DNA from: Homalodisca vitripennis
Taxonomy: Eukaryota > Arthropoda > Insecta > Hemiptera > Cicadellidae
NCBI RefSeq assembly: GCF_021130785.1
Contig: NC_060215.1
Coordinates: forward strand, 120,980,501 to 121,044,500
Length of the DNA stretch: 64,000 nucleotides
Direction: 5' to 3'
In this document: in pieces, positions 34,171-48,265 of the stretch
How the letters are laid out: every line of letters starts with the position of its first letter
How positions within the stretch are numbered: position 1 is the first letter of the stretch
The notes under the pieces: generated by a model
Told to the model about the DNA's origin: nothing
Databases searched by the model: none
Seen by the model: the letters and a program-made list of their open reading frames with translations, nothing else
Position numbers and translations under genes: made by a program

Positions 34171-36879
34171 AACACTCTCTGAGTAAAATCATATTTACAA
34201 ATGAACTAAAGTCGTACGTCAATTTTAATTATTCCTTTTTATTATTTAACGAATAAATATAATAACAAACAATGGAAAGTCAAATTTGGTTTCCTTACGT
34301 CTCCAATATCACCTTCGTAAGCTTGCAAAATTGTGTTCAAGAAACGTTATCGATATACCTTGGCCTGATATACTCTGCTATAGCTTATAGCAGGCTGGTA
34401 AAGTTGTACTAAAAACAGATTGGACAGCGATTTAATAATGTTTGATATTTGATTTATATAGACATTGATTATTCACTCCGCTCAATAAATAGAAGTTGGG
34501 AAAACTAACAACTGTCTCCTTAATACAAATCCGTTACTATACAAATGTCACAATTGCGTTGGCAAGATAATTGTAAAAGCTTAGCTTAAATCGTCTACAC
34601 ACTATTATAAGTCTTTTGTATTATTTAAGTATATAAGTTACACCATTAAAGGACTATTGATTATGTAGATTGAACTTTATATTTTTTATTTTGTAAAGCC
34701 AACTCTTTACTCTGCATAAAAATATTTTGCATAAAGAACAATAGTGAAAATAGCCATTATTCTGTAAGGTGGAAAAATATCAGACTTATGCTGTTTTTTT
34801 TTCATCTATTTGAAACGATGGTTCCATATATAACCCATGTTGCACCTGAAAAAATAATTAGAAAAGAACTGTATTTATTGGTTTTGTGGAACATAATGCA
34901 AGTTATATACTCGTGCATGTATTACTTGGAAATAATACAAAAGCCACCATACATTACTGCGATAACAAGTAATATGTGTCTGGAAATAAAATTACGTGAC
35001 ATTGCGCTTTTCTTTTACTGCTTGCTATTACACAATTGAAGAAGTGCTTGTAAATCGAGGCAGCCATCAGTAGGCTATATACTCATGACCTCATTGTTCT
35101 CTTTCCGTCAGGTGGCTCTTTTGTAGATTTGATACTAGTACGAGTATTGGACATTTTGAACTATTAACAGGTTATTGAACAAATGAGGTCCAAAAATGGA
35201 AGCCACTTACTGGTTTTGTATACTTTTAAACCTAATTTTTTAAATTTGTATGAATTTGGGTCTCTTCAAATAGGAATAACTGAAAGATACAACACTGTCA
35301 TACACTCCTAGCTGTAAACACTTGTGTTGATAAAACGTTTGTTCCAGTTTTGGGTTCCCTCTTGAAGTAATATACATAGACTATACTTATAATGTCGAAA
35401 TAAAAAAGCATTTCTCTTTTCCTTTAGCTTTAGACTAACTATATTGACCAATACTAATCTTCGTGAGAAGAGATTTTTTTAGGCCTACATTAAGAAGTAT
35501 ACTAAATTGATGATCGTAAAGTATGCCTAGCACTAGACTAGCCAACATTTTGGAATAGGTTACTTTTATCGCCAGAATTTTTTCTGAAACTACATAGCCA
35601 TGAAAAAGTCTTTTTATACTACACACACACATTCATACCAGGCATTTTTGTGGACACAGAAACTTACAGAAAACACATTTTGCTTCAAATTCCCCGTAAA
35701 CAAACGTACACGCAAAATAAGTACTAAATAAGGTACAGAAGTAACAATACATATACTATTATATAATAGCTGTTTCCAGATTAGCTAACTAGTAAAAGGA
35801 AAGTTACAAATAGATGTATTTGCAGCTTTTATTATAGAAAGCTGCCAATTTAACTTCCAAGAGCAGAAACAAGCTCAACTGTCGAGTGACTGTTAGTTAA
35901 AAATATTCTTATATTGTAAATTTTGACAAGATTGAGAAGATAATTGCAATAATTTTATAATAATACAGATATTAATTATTAGAAGAGAACCAATCCGACA
36001 TTATAGAAGATATGATAGAAAATTGGCTAATTAAAATCTTTGTTATAAAGGATAAGGCATCAGTCATGAAAAAGCGTGATATTATTTGTATGACAACCAA
36101 TGTGTTTAGGAAGAGTTTTTAGGTAAATGAGAAATAAAAGTGATCTAGTAATATATCGAGAGGACACTTCGGTCTTATCCTTGGAAAAATATTGCAAACC
36201 GTCATTACAAATTTCGACACATATTACGCAACCCAGTAAATATGATTTAACCCACTGAAGTACCAATCCTTGAAATATATATCCTTTGACTTTGTTGAAC
36301 CACATGATTCACTAAATCAAATGAACCATTATCCAAGAACGTACGCAGAAAACACGTCTGAGAAAAAACTTCATATTGGTTCGAGAAAATAGGTAAGAAG
36401 CAAATATTAAAATATTTGTTAAAACACTTTAGTTATCAATACGCTTAAAAATATGAATACAGTTTACAAAATCGGACTGAGAATATACAGTAAAAATTGT
36501 GTTAGTTGTTTAACTTGTTATTAAGAATAATACTAATATTTCTTGTAGTAATATTTCTAGTAGTAGTATGTTAATGACGTTGTATTGTTTTACAACACGA
36601 ACTGCTGAATCATAAGTATTGAACTGGATGTTAATAACGTGGGTGTGTGGGGTTACCCTAGACTACTGCCGGAACCTGGAGTTTATAACCTTTACTTGGA
36701 GACAGTTCAGGTTCACCTTTCTCAGGAAGTGTGGAAATATATTTACTCAGATAATAATATTATTAACCGGATGCCAGGTTCCTATTTCTATAGCAAAAAC
36801 AATTATTGTGCTGATTGTGTTTAGTGCTTTTTCAATATAAACAGTGTAAGTTAAGTTAATACACAGTAATACAGTTGTA
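34171..36879. other. long AT-rich stretch, nothing recognised
   Basis: No coding or repeat signal. Frames at 34788-35039, 35435-35632 and 36060-36305 lack motifs. The pair of overlapping frames at 36619-36840 is unrecognised and may belong to the 5' part of the Penelope-like element that follows. Confidence 0.35.
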
Positions 36880-38460
36880 TTAAACTTGTGTAAGAACGCC
36901 TGCCAGACCACCTCCTGGAAGGCCTATCATCTCCAGATATAGATGTCCTACAGAAAGGATATCTGCTTGATGACATCTTGCAGCTGTTTTTAAGAATAAT
37001 TCTTATATCACGGACACTAATGACTTTTTAACTAAATTATCTCAAATTAATCAACCCTTGCCTGAAGATGTCTTATTGTGCACTGTCGATGTAGAATCTT
37101 TGTATACAAATATTCCTACAGATGATGGTCTCAGGGCTGCGCAAAATTACGATACTAAACCCAGTATTAATTTCATTCTTAAACTTATGACCATGATTAA
37201 GATCCTCGCACAGGCCAATGGCCCATGAGAAAGGGCAGAGTAAGGCTTAAAAGGGAAAGGGGGATTTTAGCCATAAATGATTTTAAATTTCATAACAAAA
37301 ATTACCGTCATACTAAAGGAACTGCTATGGGCACACGGATGTGTCCTTCTTACTCCAATATTTTTATGAGACTATTCGAAAAGAATTGTTTAACTAGTCA
37401 AAACCTCTAATTTAGTTCAGGTACATAGATGATATTTTTATAATATGGTAGCAAGGTATATTAAAAAACTTAACGACTTTATTTTTAATCTCAATAAATT
37501 TAGCGTTTTAAAATGTATACGGTCTATCTCACCAGATTCAGTAACATTCTTCTATACTGATGAAGGTATTAAAAATAATAATTTGAAAACAACAATTCAT
37601 ATCAAGAACAACGAAAAAATACAATATTTGCATTTCACAGCTGCCATCCAATTCACATTAAACAATCTATCTCTTAGGGTCTATCAATAAGGGCAAAAAA
37701 TCTTTGTAGCAATTAATCTGTCTTTTATAACTTCATAAATAGACTGTCCATGTATTTTTTAAACAAATCAGTGATCTAAATATAATTCCAGTTTTATTAA
37801 TCCTAATAGCCCTAAAAGTATCACTCAATATCTTCCTGGCCGTCATAAAATCAACAAAATTCTGAATCTTATTTTTCTTATTTTGGAATCTTTCCCTGAA
37901 ACTAGAAAAACATTTTCTAAACCCCATAAAGTAATCTTTAAAAAACCTCAAAATTTAGAAAACATTATAAATCATTAAAATAATAAAATAAAATTTAACG
38001 AGTGCAATTCTTATAACTAGCCAAAATGCAGCATTTGTAAGATGTTAATGTTTAAATCTTGTAAAAGTATTACAACTAAAAAAGAATATCCTATATGGTG
38101 TAACATAGATTGAACCACAACAAACATCATTTGTGTAGAGGTAGTTGTTTCAGAACTAATCTGTACATTCTGTCCCAAAGATTGTATTAGAATAACCATC
38201 ACTCCATTAAGAGTTAGAATGAACAATCATCGGTTTGATGTTCTTCATTAAAACGATGAAAGACCATTATCTGCTCATGCCATTCAACACAGTCCAAATA
38301 CATTAGAAAACTGTTTCGTACTAAAAGGAATTTTCCACGTAGATCCAAATCCCAACCAAAATACCAATGTGATAAATTTAAGAAATGTTGATCTCGCTCA
38401 TATATTAATTTTAAACATAAAGATAACCAGATGGCTTGAACCTAAGGTGATTCTCTTTTT
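36880..38460 (+). mobile_element. degenerate Penelope-like element (RT plus GIY-YIG remnant)
   Basis: In order on the plus strand: a PPGRPII..-type block (about 36910); YITDTNDFL then VDVESLYTNIP (about 37020-37115), the first catalytic RT motif of PLEs; TKGTAMGT and SNIFM..FE (about 37315-37385); RYIDDIFIIW (37421-37450), the second catalytic motif; and later a QYLPGRHKINKIL block and TPLRVRMNNHRFDV (about 38200-38240), typical of the linker and the C-terminal GIY-YIG endonuclease. The YIG portion itself is eroded. Frame shifts and stops are spread throughout, so the copy is inactive. Telomere-like or LTR-like terminal repeats were not found. Confidence 0.8.
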
Positions 38461-38734
38461 CTTCTTGTATACATTTTTAGTCCTTTCTAAACATTTACAA
38501 ATATTCTACATACAACTAATTTGAGTCTTTTTGTTTATGGTATTTATTTGTTAACATTATATTTTGGTTATGTTTTTAATTTTTGTTTTGGTTTGTTTGT
38601 TTATTACTTTAAATCAGCGTGTTTCTGATGAAGGGTTCTAGAAATTCGAAAATTAAAACATGAACACTGGTTTTTCTGTTTTATTTTAAAGTCGAACTAC
38701 TTGGAAGAGTTTTGAAGCCGATTGGTATTACGGA

Positions 38735-38737
<3 letters not shown>
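38461..38737. other. unassigned sequence
   Basis: AT-rich. It may include the 3' untranslated part of the Penelope-like element. Confidence 0.35.

Positions 38738-38794
<57 letters not shown>
38738..38794. repeat. (AT)n microsatellite
   Basis: About 28 alternating AT units followed by a short (GT)n. Confidence 0.95.
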
Positions 38795-38796
<2 letters not shown>

Positions 38797-39384
38797 ATAT
38801 GTGTGTGTGTTTTAAAATCCTCGTTAACATTAACAAGTGAGCGCAGGACAAAGTGGAGAACTATGGCACAGTATCTCCCTCTCCCTCCGAGTTATCTTAA
38901 ATATACATAAACACAAAAATATTATCGTCATTCTTGGCAGAATCATATGGAGATTATATTTACGTCATCTACCCAACTTTCAGCTGCCCACATAAATACA
39001 GTATATGCATAAAGGGAAATAACAAATATAACAAATATTAAAACAAAGATATGTCACCACATCCTTTCATGGATTTTTAATGCTTCTGTTTAACGCGTGA
39101 ACTGTTGGTAACATGATAATTACATTTTTAATCCTTACTATTATTTCCAAATGTCAAACTCTTAATGATCTAATAAGTACAATCCTCTCCTCAAACTACA
39201 AATACCTCTTTCTGTATATAAACAATTAACAAGGTTTCAAAAATTTTAGATCCACTAGAATTTTGATAATACAACTTTTCTATTAAAATATATCATTGGT
39301 TACCTATTTAATACATTACATCTAAAGTTACAGATTGTTTACACTCTTGTTATTGAATTACTACTAATCTAGTTTGAAACTTAC
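38795..39384. other. unassigned; possible first intron of a minus-strand gene
   Basis: No coding signal. If the promoter at 39385-39560 is real, this is intronic. Confidence 0.3.
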
Positions 39385-39560
39385 ATTTAGTTGGTCGCAC
39401 TGCTGAAATACCGCAATAGAATGTAAAGTTCACTGAATGCTACAATTAGCACAAAAACACGTGCGATGAGCACGAAACTACTACTAGGACTGCGAGAACA
39501 CTGACTGACGCTCGTTATCACCGGATATATCTACAGTTGACTGGCTTGTGCGCATGCGCA
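39385..39560 (-). promoter_or_regulatory. candidate promoter and non-coding first exon
   Basis: On the minus strand the perfect palindrome TGCGCATGCGCA (39549-39560) matches the NRF-1/Ewg binding consensus. About 45 bp downstream come two overlapping TCAGT initiators (TSS about 39502-39506), the preferred insect initiator. A leader of about 120 nt follows, without a long ORF. It ends at a consensus splice donor, AAAT then GTAAGT (GTAAGT at 39384-39379). The block is GC- and CpG-richer than the flanks. Its coding exons would lie at lower coordinates; I could not identify any. Confidence 0.4.
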
Positions 39561-41094
39561 ACCGTGCATTCCTTGCAGTCGTGGTGCATGTGGAAGTACC
39601 AACCTGCACACATGTAAATGTCTCACATACTCTCATATACTACTTTATGTACACATTAATCATATTTTAATAGTCCATACTACTTCTAAATGCAATTTTT
39701 ATGGGGACAGGTAAACGGCGTGTCGCATCAGTTATAAAAATGCATTATATTCATAGTTTAAAACACGCAGTGTTATACCACACTGGTGTTTAGTATGTAA
39801 GATGAAATAATATACAATGTTAATGAATAAATTGAAATGCATATCAACACATTAATTTTGAAACCAACCTTCCATTTACTTGATCAAAGTTTTCCTTTTC
39901 AGGAATTTTTCTTGGTAAAATGACACATTTCTCATCATAATAAACCCATTATGACTTGACAAATTAGAAAAATATTTCAAAAAGTAGAAAGATAACAATT
40001 TATTCAGAAGGTCTAACTTCTAAACCTTATTGTCTGCATAAAACAATGCTATCATTTGTTTGACCACAAGCAAGTAGTAACTTTCTTATTCCCTTCAGTT
40101 CGTTTCCAAACCTGCTCATTTACACTGGCATTTTTCCTGTAATTCGACTCAGTAAATAACACATTTTTCATCTCTGAATTACCTAATGCTTGACGTGAAT
40201 AATACTCGCTATAATAGGTTCTAAGTCATCAGTTGAGCTTCATTATGCTCATAATAGAATCATGATTGAAGAAAAATATGTAATATTAATCTTTTTATTA
40301 ATTCAATGTTAAATTCGTTAGTTATGATTATTACATAAACACCGTTGGTAAAAGTATGCAAAGTGTTATTGGCTTTCCTCATGCTTCTAATGAAGAACTC
40401 TCTGGCATTACCCCTAGAATGTGTAAGAGTGTGTTTGCATTATTCTTGGTAAATTGAGTTTGTTTTTTATATTATTTTCACGTGTAGATGTGAAACGTAT
40501 GCAAATGCAATCTATGTACGGCTATGTACAAAAAATTTAACCATATTTATGAATCATTTAATAAAAATTTATTTATATGTAAGATTTTGAAAATGTAAAT
40601 ATACAAAACAAATAAATATTAAGAGGCAAATATTAAACAATCAAACAAAAATAAGTAGGCCTATGCTCTGTTACGTTTTTTGTGAAATCCTGTAACTGAA
40701 ATTGCTCCCGGTTTTAGTACTTGATTTTTAAGCTCTGTTTTTCATTTATTGTATCCATGACAATATTCAGTTTATAAAATATGCTTATATGTTTTCTCGC
40801 CATTTCGTAAGATGATACAGGTATTCTTTAATACATTTTAATACGCCAAATACCACAAGTTATTATGGGGAATGACATGCAACAAATCATATAAATATTC
40901 ATAGTATAAATATTCATAAATAAGTCATAATTAACTAATACTAATTAATTAAGAAGAAAATCATAAGTATTAGTTGAGTTCTTAGGACAAAGTTTAAATT
41001 TATATCTCTTGGTGGAATATATTGTTAATGACAATAGGCCGTGTTTAAAAACTGCACTCAGTAAACTAGTTTTTATTATTTCTTACGAACCTTC
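39561..41094. other. intergenic sequence, nothing recognised
   Basis: AT-rich with no supported feature. Confidence 0.4.
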
Positions 41095-41190
41095 TACCAC
41101 CCAATATGAACAATTACAGATCGATTTCTTTACAAACTGTTGTCGGTGAAGTACTGGAGAAGATCTTACAAGCCACAGCTTCAGAACTAT
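41095..41190 (+). pseudogene. small LINE reverse-transcriptase fragment
   Basis: One frame reads MNNYRSISLQTVVGEVLEKI, closely following the NYRPISLLP...KVLEKI block that opens the RT domain of Jockey/CR1-like LINEs. Nothing upstream or downstream continues the match, so this is a relic of about 30 codons. Confidence 0.5.
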
Positions 41191-43309
<2,119 letters not shown>

Positions 43310-43361
43310 TATATATATATATATATATAATTATATATGTATAATTTTATATATATATATA

Positions 43362-43394
<33 letters not shown>

Positions 43395-43415
43395 AGTAAT
43401 ATATATATATATATA
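43310..43415. repeat. compound (AT)n/(GT)n microsatellite
   Basis: Alternating AT blocks around a (GT)n run at about 43364-43391. Confidence 0.9.
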
Positions 43416-43689
43416 AATTAATAAGCATTAATAAGCGGTATCATTAGCCTCTTGAAATCGTACTTATGTACGAGGAAAGACAGGGATATCATTACGATAT
43501 CATTAAAACGGGAATATCCTTATCTTTGAGTTTTCCGAAAAACTAAAATGTGTTTGCAAACTTTACAATGAGCAACATTTAATTTTGTTTAATAATTAAT
43601 AGACATAGCCTAGCAGAAATATATAATTAAAGACAGAGGCATCCCATATTAAAGTATGTTTCATGGAGTCATGATAATTTGTAATGGTA

Positions 43690-46600
43690 GATAATATCAC
43701 TTAACAGAGATATTGATATTATCGTTTTAACCGAGGCCTGGGTTGGTGATGACATGATCGTGTCGCATCTCGACGGTTATGAGGTAGTGAGGACTACAAG
43801 AAAAATAAATCTTAACGATGGTACTATTGTCTATGTGAAGAGGTCCTTATTTGTCGTGTCCGCTGAGCTAGCAATGGGTGATGTTTATGGGCTTACGTTT
43901 GATTTTGTTTTTTACGGTAGGAAATGTAACTTAACTGCTTTATACAGAACACATGACAGTGACACTGACCTATTTATTAACGAACTGGAACGGTATTATA
44001 GTAGTACAACAAAGAATAAAACGTATATTATTTATGTGACATAAATTTAAACTTACTGAACACTGATATGTATGCAAATCGTTACCTTAACATTTTGACA
44101 GAAACTGGTTTTGTGAGTTGTATAAATATTCCCACACGTGTGACAGGTGACAGGGACAGTGACTCGTGTATTGACCATATATTTGTTAATCATGATAACT
44201 TCTATAACGTTCGGACAGCTGTCTCACATACAGGCATTACGGATCACTACAGCACTGCGGTGGAGATACAGTTCAGTGCTTCAGGAGTTAGGGTGCAACA
44301 GACAAATACTAGCTATATAGATCCAAGTATTGTTCGGAATATGTTAAAAAATGAAAACTGGAATTCGATCATTTTATCAAATGAAATTGAAACTAGTGCA
44401 AAACAATTTAAAAAAAAGAGTTGACGAAATTTTGCGCAAGGCAAATAAATCAAATATGGGTGGTTCTCGTCTCACTAATTTAAAATCTTGGATCACGCCT
44501 GGTTTAATTAGGTTGATTAGAAAAAGATACAAGCTGAGCAAATTGGTTGAAAAACAACCTTTTAACACAGAACTTATTAACTGTTTTAAACGCTATCAAT
44601 ATTCCTTAAATAACTGGTTAAAACAGACTAGGTTGATTTACTGTAAAAAAAAATTAATCGGTGTGGGAATAATCAACGTTTATTTTGGACAACAGTTTAT
44701 GAACTGTCAGGAAGGAATAAAAATAAGATTCTTTCCCAATAGGGAAATATATGCAGGAGACGGACGGTAGCATTACTCACTATGACTATGTGGACATAGC
44801 CGACAACTTCAATAACTATTTTTCAACAGTAGGATGTAACTTCGCAAATGCAATCGACTCAAGTGGCCCACCAGTGCTATGTTACGAGGATTACTCAACC
44901 GACACCACTTTTACTATAAGCATTGTAACTGAGACTGACATTATTGAACAGGATAACAGCTTACGTGGACTGTCCCCGCCTGGGTGTGATGGTGTATCAG
45001 CCTCCCTTCTCAAAAATTACATTTAACTTTTTTAAACCATTATCGCATATCTTAAATTTAAGCATTATTTCAGTCAAATCTCCATCTGTTTTCAAATTAG
45101 CAAAAGTTATTCCTCTCTATAAAAATTATGATTTCCACACCAAAAGTAATTACCGTCCAATAGCATTATTAAGCGTTTTTTCTAAAGTACTTGAGAAAAC
45201 AATTAAAAATCAATTGATAAATAAGTATTTAAATAACAATGATATTTTAACTTCATGTCAGTATAGATTTAGACGAGGTAAAAACATAACAGATGCGTTG
45301 TACATGATGATTAATGGAATAAACGATGCTGTTAGTTCGAATAGGCGTTGCCTCATCGTATTTTTATATTTGGCTAAAGCATTTGACTCCATTTCACGGA
45401 GTAAGCTCTTACAAAAGTAACATTGTATAGGGTGTCGAGGTAGCACATACTTATGGTTTGAGAGCTACCTGTCGGACAGAAATCAATATGTATCGATCTG
45501 TGGAGCAAAGAGTAGTGAACAGCAAGTAGACTATGGAGTTATCCAGGGAAGTACACTTGGTCCCATTCTTTTCCTGATCTATATTAACAATCTTGCCAAT
45601 CTTTGTGTGGAGGGTGAGTTGTTTCCCTTTGCAGATGATTCCGCAATACTATACGAAGGAAGAAATTGGGGAGAAGTCAAAACTAAGGCATTACGTGGCT
45701 TATACATAGTAAAAAAAATGGTTTGATCAAAACTTATTATCTTTAAATGTTTCCAAAATGAAATTCTTGCCAATTTTAATAGAGCTAATAATGAATTTAA
45801 TGACAATAGTTTAAAACTTCATTCCTGTCGAAATTTTATGATTGAAACATGCGGTTGTGACACTATTATGTAGTGTCGATTCATATAAATATCTAGGAAT
45901 AATGTTTGATAAACCGATGCGTTGGGTAGTGCAAAAAGATCACATGAAAAACTAAATGAGAACATTTATTTTTGTATTTAGGCAGCTACGTGAAATTTTA
46001 AATTTTATTGTATTGGAATTTGCCTATTTTCAATCAATGTTATTGGTCAGTATCAAAGCTCGGGGTGGTGCCTATAAATCAGTATTATAACCTATAAATG
46101 TAGTCCAAAGAGCCATTCTTAAGACTGCCTTGTGTAAAGTTAACCGTTAGGCATCACTGCATTTTTTAATGATATAGGAGTTTTGGGTGTCAGGCAGCTA
46201 TATGTAAAAACGTTGGTTTTTTATATGTATAAAAACAATAACACAATTTTTAGACGAACTAACCATAGGGACAGAACTAGGATTTCGGCTTCAGTAAATA
46301 TTCTAACAGATAGATTAACTATTTACTAATTCTCATTATACAATGCAAATTTCGATTAAAAAATTGCAAAGACCATTAACTGATTTTTGTAATATTAAAA
46401 TTGGAATGTTTAGAAAGCTACTGGTTAGTTGGCTTACGGATTTGGGAGGGGAGGCAACGGGGAACTTTATTGCGTCCAATTACAGATATAAATTTTCTTT
46501 TACTTAAAGCCCTTGTCTGTTACTAACCTAGGCCCGTTACTTTACTTTATTTTCAGTTCTACTGTACTGGGATCTAGGTTTGTGTATTTATATATATGCG

Positions 46601-46850
46601 AGTGTGTGTGTTAAGTATGTTATATATCTGAGTTATATATACGATTAAAACTTATCAGCAATGTGGGTTGACCTATATTTTCAACGACTCGTGCCCACGC
46701 ACAGGCTTGCATATGTGGGTACTTTTTTCCTATATTTTAAGAAATTTCTATGTTTTAATCATATTTGTAAAATTAATAGAGTATATATTAACCTATTAAG
46801 GAACTGTAATTTCTTTATTTGCAAATAAATAAGGTTTTGAATTGAATTGA
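43690..46850 (+). mobile_element. 5'-truncated LINE with endonuclease and RT (Jockey/CR1-like)
   Basis: Endonuclease remnants start at 43709 (DIDIIVLTEAWVGDD). They continue at 44068-44290 with CIDHIFV and GITDHYS, where the final DH pair is the catalytic His region of APE-type endonucleases. RT follows: KVIPLYK and NYRPIALLSVFSKVLEK (45100-45200), then LAKAFDSI (about 45372, first catalytic Asp lost to Ala), VIQGSTLGPILFLIYINNL (about 45538-45594) and the catalytic FADD box (about 45631). A C-terminal region (about 46160-46300) and a 3' tail with TAAATAAGG and a short TTGAA repeat (46826-46850) complete it. Many stops and shifts make it inactive. ORF1 is not present. Confidence 0.85.
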
Positions 46851-47059
46851 ATGTGATAAAGATGTAAAATATCTTTGGAACCATATACTTTACGTTTTTT
46901 TTTTATAAATATAATAATGTAGGTATCTATTATAAAATGTCTGAGTAATTATGATAAATAATACTACATTTCAGAAAAATTCGACAGTAATAAACATGTA
47001 TTTTTTGTAATAGGAGTAGATATTACTCAAGTTGTTTTTGAGTATTAAATGCAAGGAAC

Positions 47060-47095
47060 GGCCACGTGGCCCTAATTTCGCCTCTGAACTCTTAT
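47060..47095 (+). repeat. retroelement 3'-tail relic
   Basis: The palindrome GGCCACGTGGCC is followed by CCTAATTTCGCCT, the same stem-loop plus CCCTAA.TTCGCCT layout as the SINE tail (474-509). It lies in the intron side of the duplicated block, and a decayed version occurs in arm 2 near 58670. Confidence 0.45.
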
Positions 47096-47328
47096 ACAAA
47101 CTGAAAAATTATGATTTTGATTATTATAAGAGAAGTTTATATATAGACACTTAGATAATGTATAAAATGCATTAATGAAAAATATGATCATTATATCAAT
47201 AGTTTTATTTACGTAAAACAATGTGACAGTAGCACTTACGCATATAATATTACATGATGACTACAATATTGTAGTACCTCTTGATTTATATAGCACATAC
47301 TCACACATATTATATTTATCATTTTCAG

Positions 47329-47655
47329 GAAGAAGACTACAGCTCCATAGAAACACCTCCCACAACATCCAGCAGCGTGATCCCAGCTTTAGAAGAACTA
47401 AAGAAACATCTAGCAAATCCAAAGAATAAAGGAGTTTCTCTTCGTTCCTTGGACTCGCTTTTCGGATTCGGGATCGGTGCAAATCTGCTAGGAGTGCATG
47501 CAGGCGCAGGTATAGGCCATGGCCGTGGAGGCTATGGTGATATGGGCCAAGGGTTTGTTGGCAAACCCGCAGGAGGCCAATATCCACAATATCCCTACCC
47601 TCCGTATATGCCACCACAACCATACTACCACCCAGCAACTCATGCACCCTATTGA
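47329..47655 (+). CDS. terminal exon of a small Gly/Pro/Tyr-rich protein gene
   Basis: A splice acceptor (TTATCATTTTCAG, AG at 47327-47328) opens a 108-codon exon in phase 0, ending at TGA 47653-47655. The first half is charged (EEDYSSIE..., PALEELKKHL, KNKGVSLRSLDSLFG). The second is low complexity: GAGIGHGRGGYGDMGQGF, then Pro/Tyr/Gln-rich to a terminal APY. The composition suggests a secreted or structural (cuticle- or cement-like) protein, but I do not recognise the family. Earlier exons, including any signal peptide, are not visible; they would lie upstream, where the LINE at 43690-46850 sits. A decayed paralogous exon lies in reverse at 58085-58429. Polyadenylation signals such as CAATAAAAG occur near 47970. 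Confidence 0.6.
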   Translation, partial: EEDYSSIETPPTTSSSVIPALEELKKHLANPKNKGVSLRSLDSLFGFGIGANLLGVHAGAGIGHGRGGYGDMGQGFVGKPAGGQYPQYPYPPYMPPQPYYHPATHAPY

Positions 47656-48265
47656 AAGCCTGAAGGAATGACTAGCGAAACCTCCTACGTGTTACCTTCC
47701 CCCTTGCACATACATGGTTTTTAGTTGGAGATCTAATTAAATAGGGATCTCCCTATCTAATTCTTTATTTAGCATTACACAAAAATATATTCATGAATGA
47801 AGCATTATAAGAATTAATATTATTACCTACTTTCTTTTTATCAGGCCTACCTAAGACCTTTCCAGGTTTCCAGTAATCATTATAACATGTGGATTTTAGC
47901 CTTTGTAAAAAAATAAAAAAGAATTAAATTTTATCTTAAATTATGACAACTTGTGTCATAAAATGCTTACAATAAAAGAGATATCTCACACAATCCTGCA
48001 ACAACAAATAAGGTCTTAACAGAGTTTATCCTTGAGACAGCGTTATTAAATGTGTAAAATTGTTTATTGTGGTAATATTCAAAAACGTTTTGATGTATCC
48101 GGCTCTAAATATTTACAGAAATTGGAATCTATCGTGGTATTTTAAAAACTGTTTAATTTATCAACAAAAATTAAATAAACGTGCTTAGTTTTTATCTTTT
48201 TTCATAATTAATAAACATATATATGAGTTCCACCAGCAGGCTGCCTAATAAGTTAGGATTATTAA

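Larger units (their letters stand above)
46905..48265 (+). repeat. inverted duplication, arm 1
   Basis: About 1.36 kb matched in reverse orientation by 57490-58885. Matching landmarks are ATCTATTATAAAATGTCTGAG (here from about 46928), a TAATTTCGCCTCT block (47073), the exon at 47329-47655, TAGTTGGAGATCT, the TGTATCCGGCTCTAAA block and a final AGGCTGCC (48238). The match covers intron, exon and 3' flank alike, so it is a DNA-level duplication and not a retrocopy. Confidence 0.9.

Noticed and set aside
47261..47647. 128-residue minus-strand frame opposite the terminal exon.
   Set aside because: The splice acceptor, the decayed paralogue and the low-complexity Gly/Pro/Tyr composition all support the plus strand; the minus frame is a shadow. 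The same holds for the plus-strand frames at 58001-58398.
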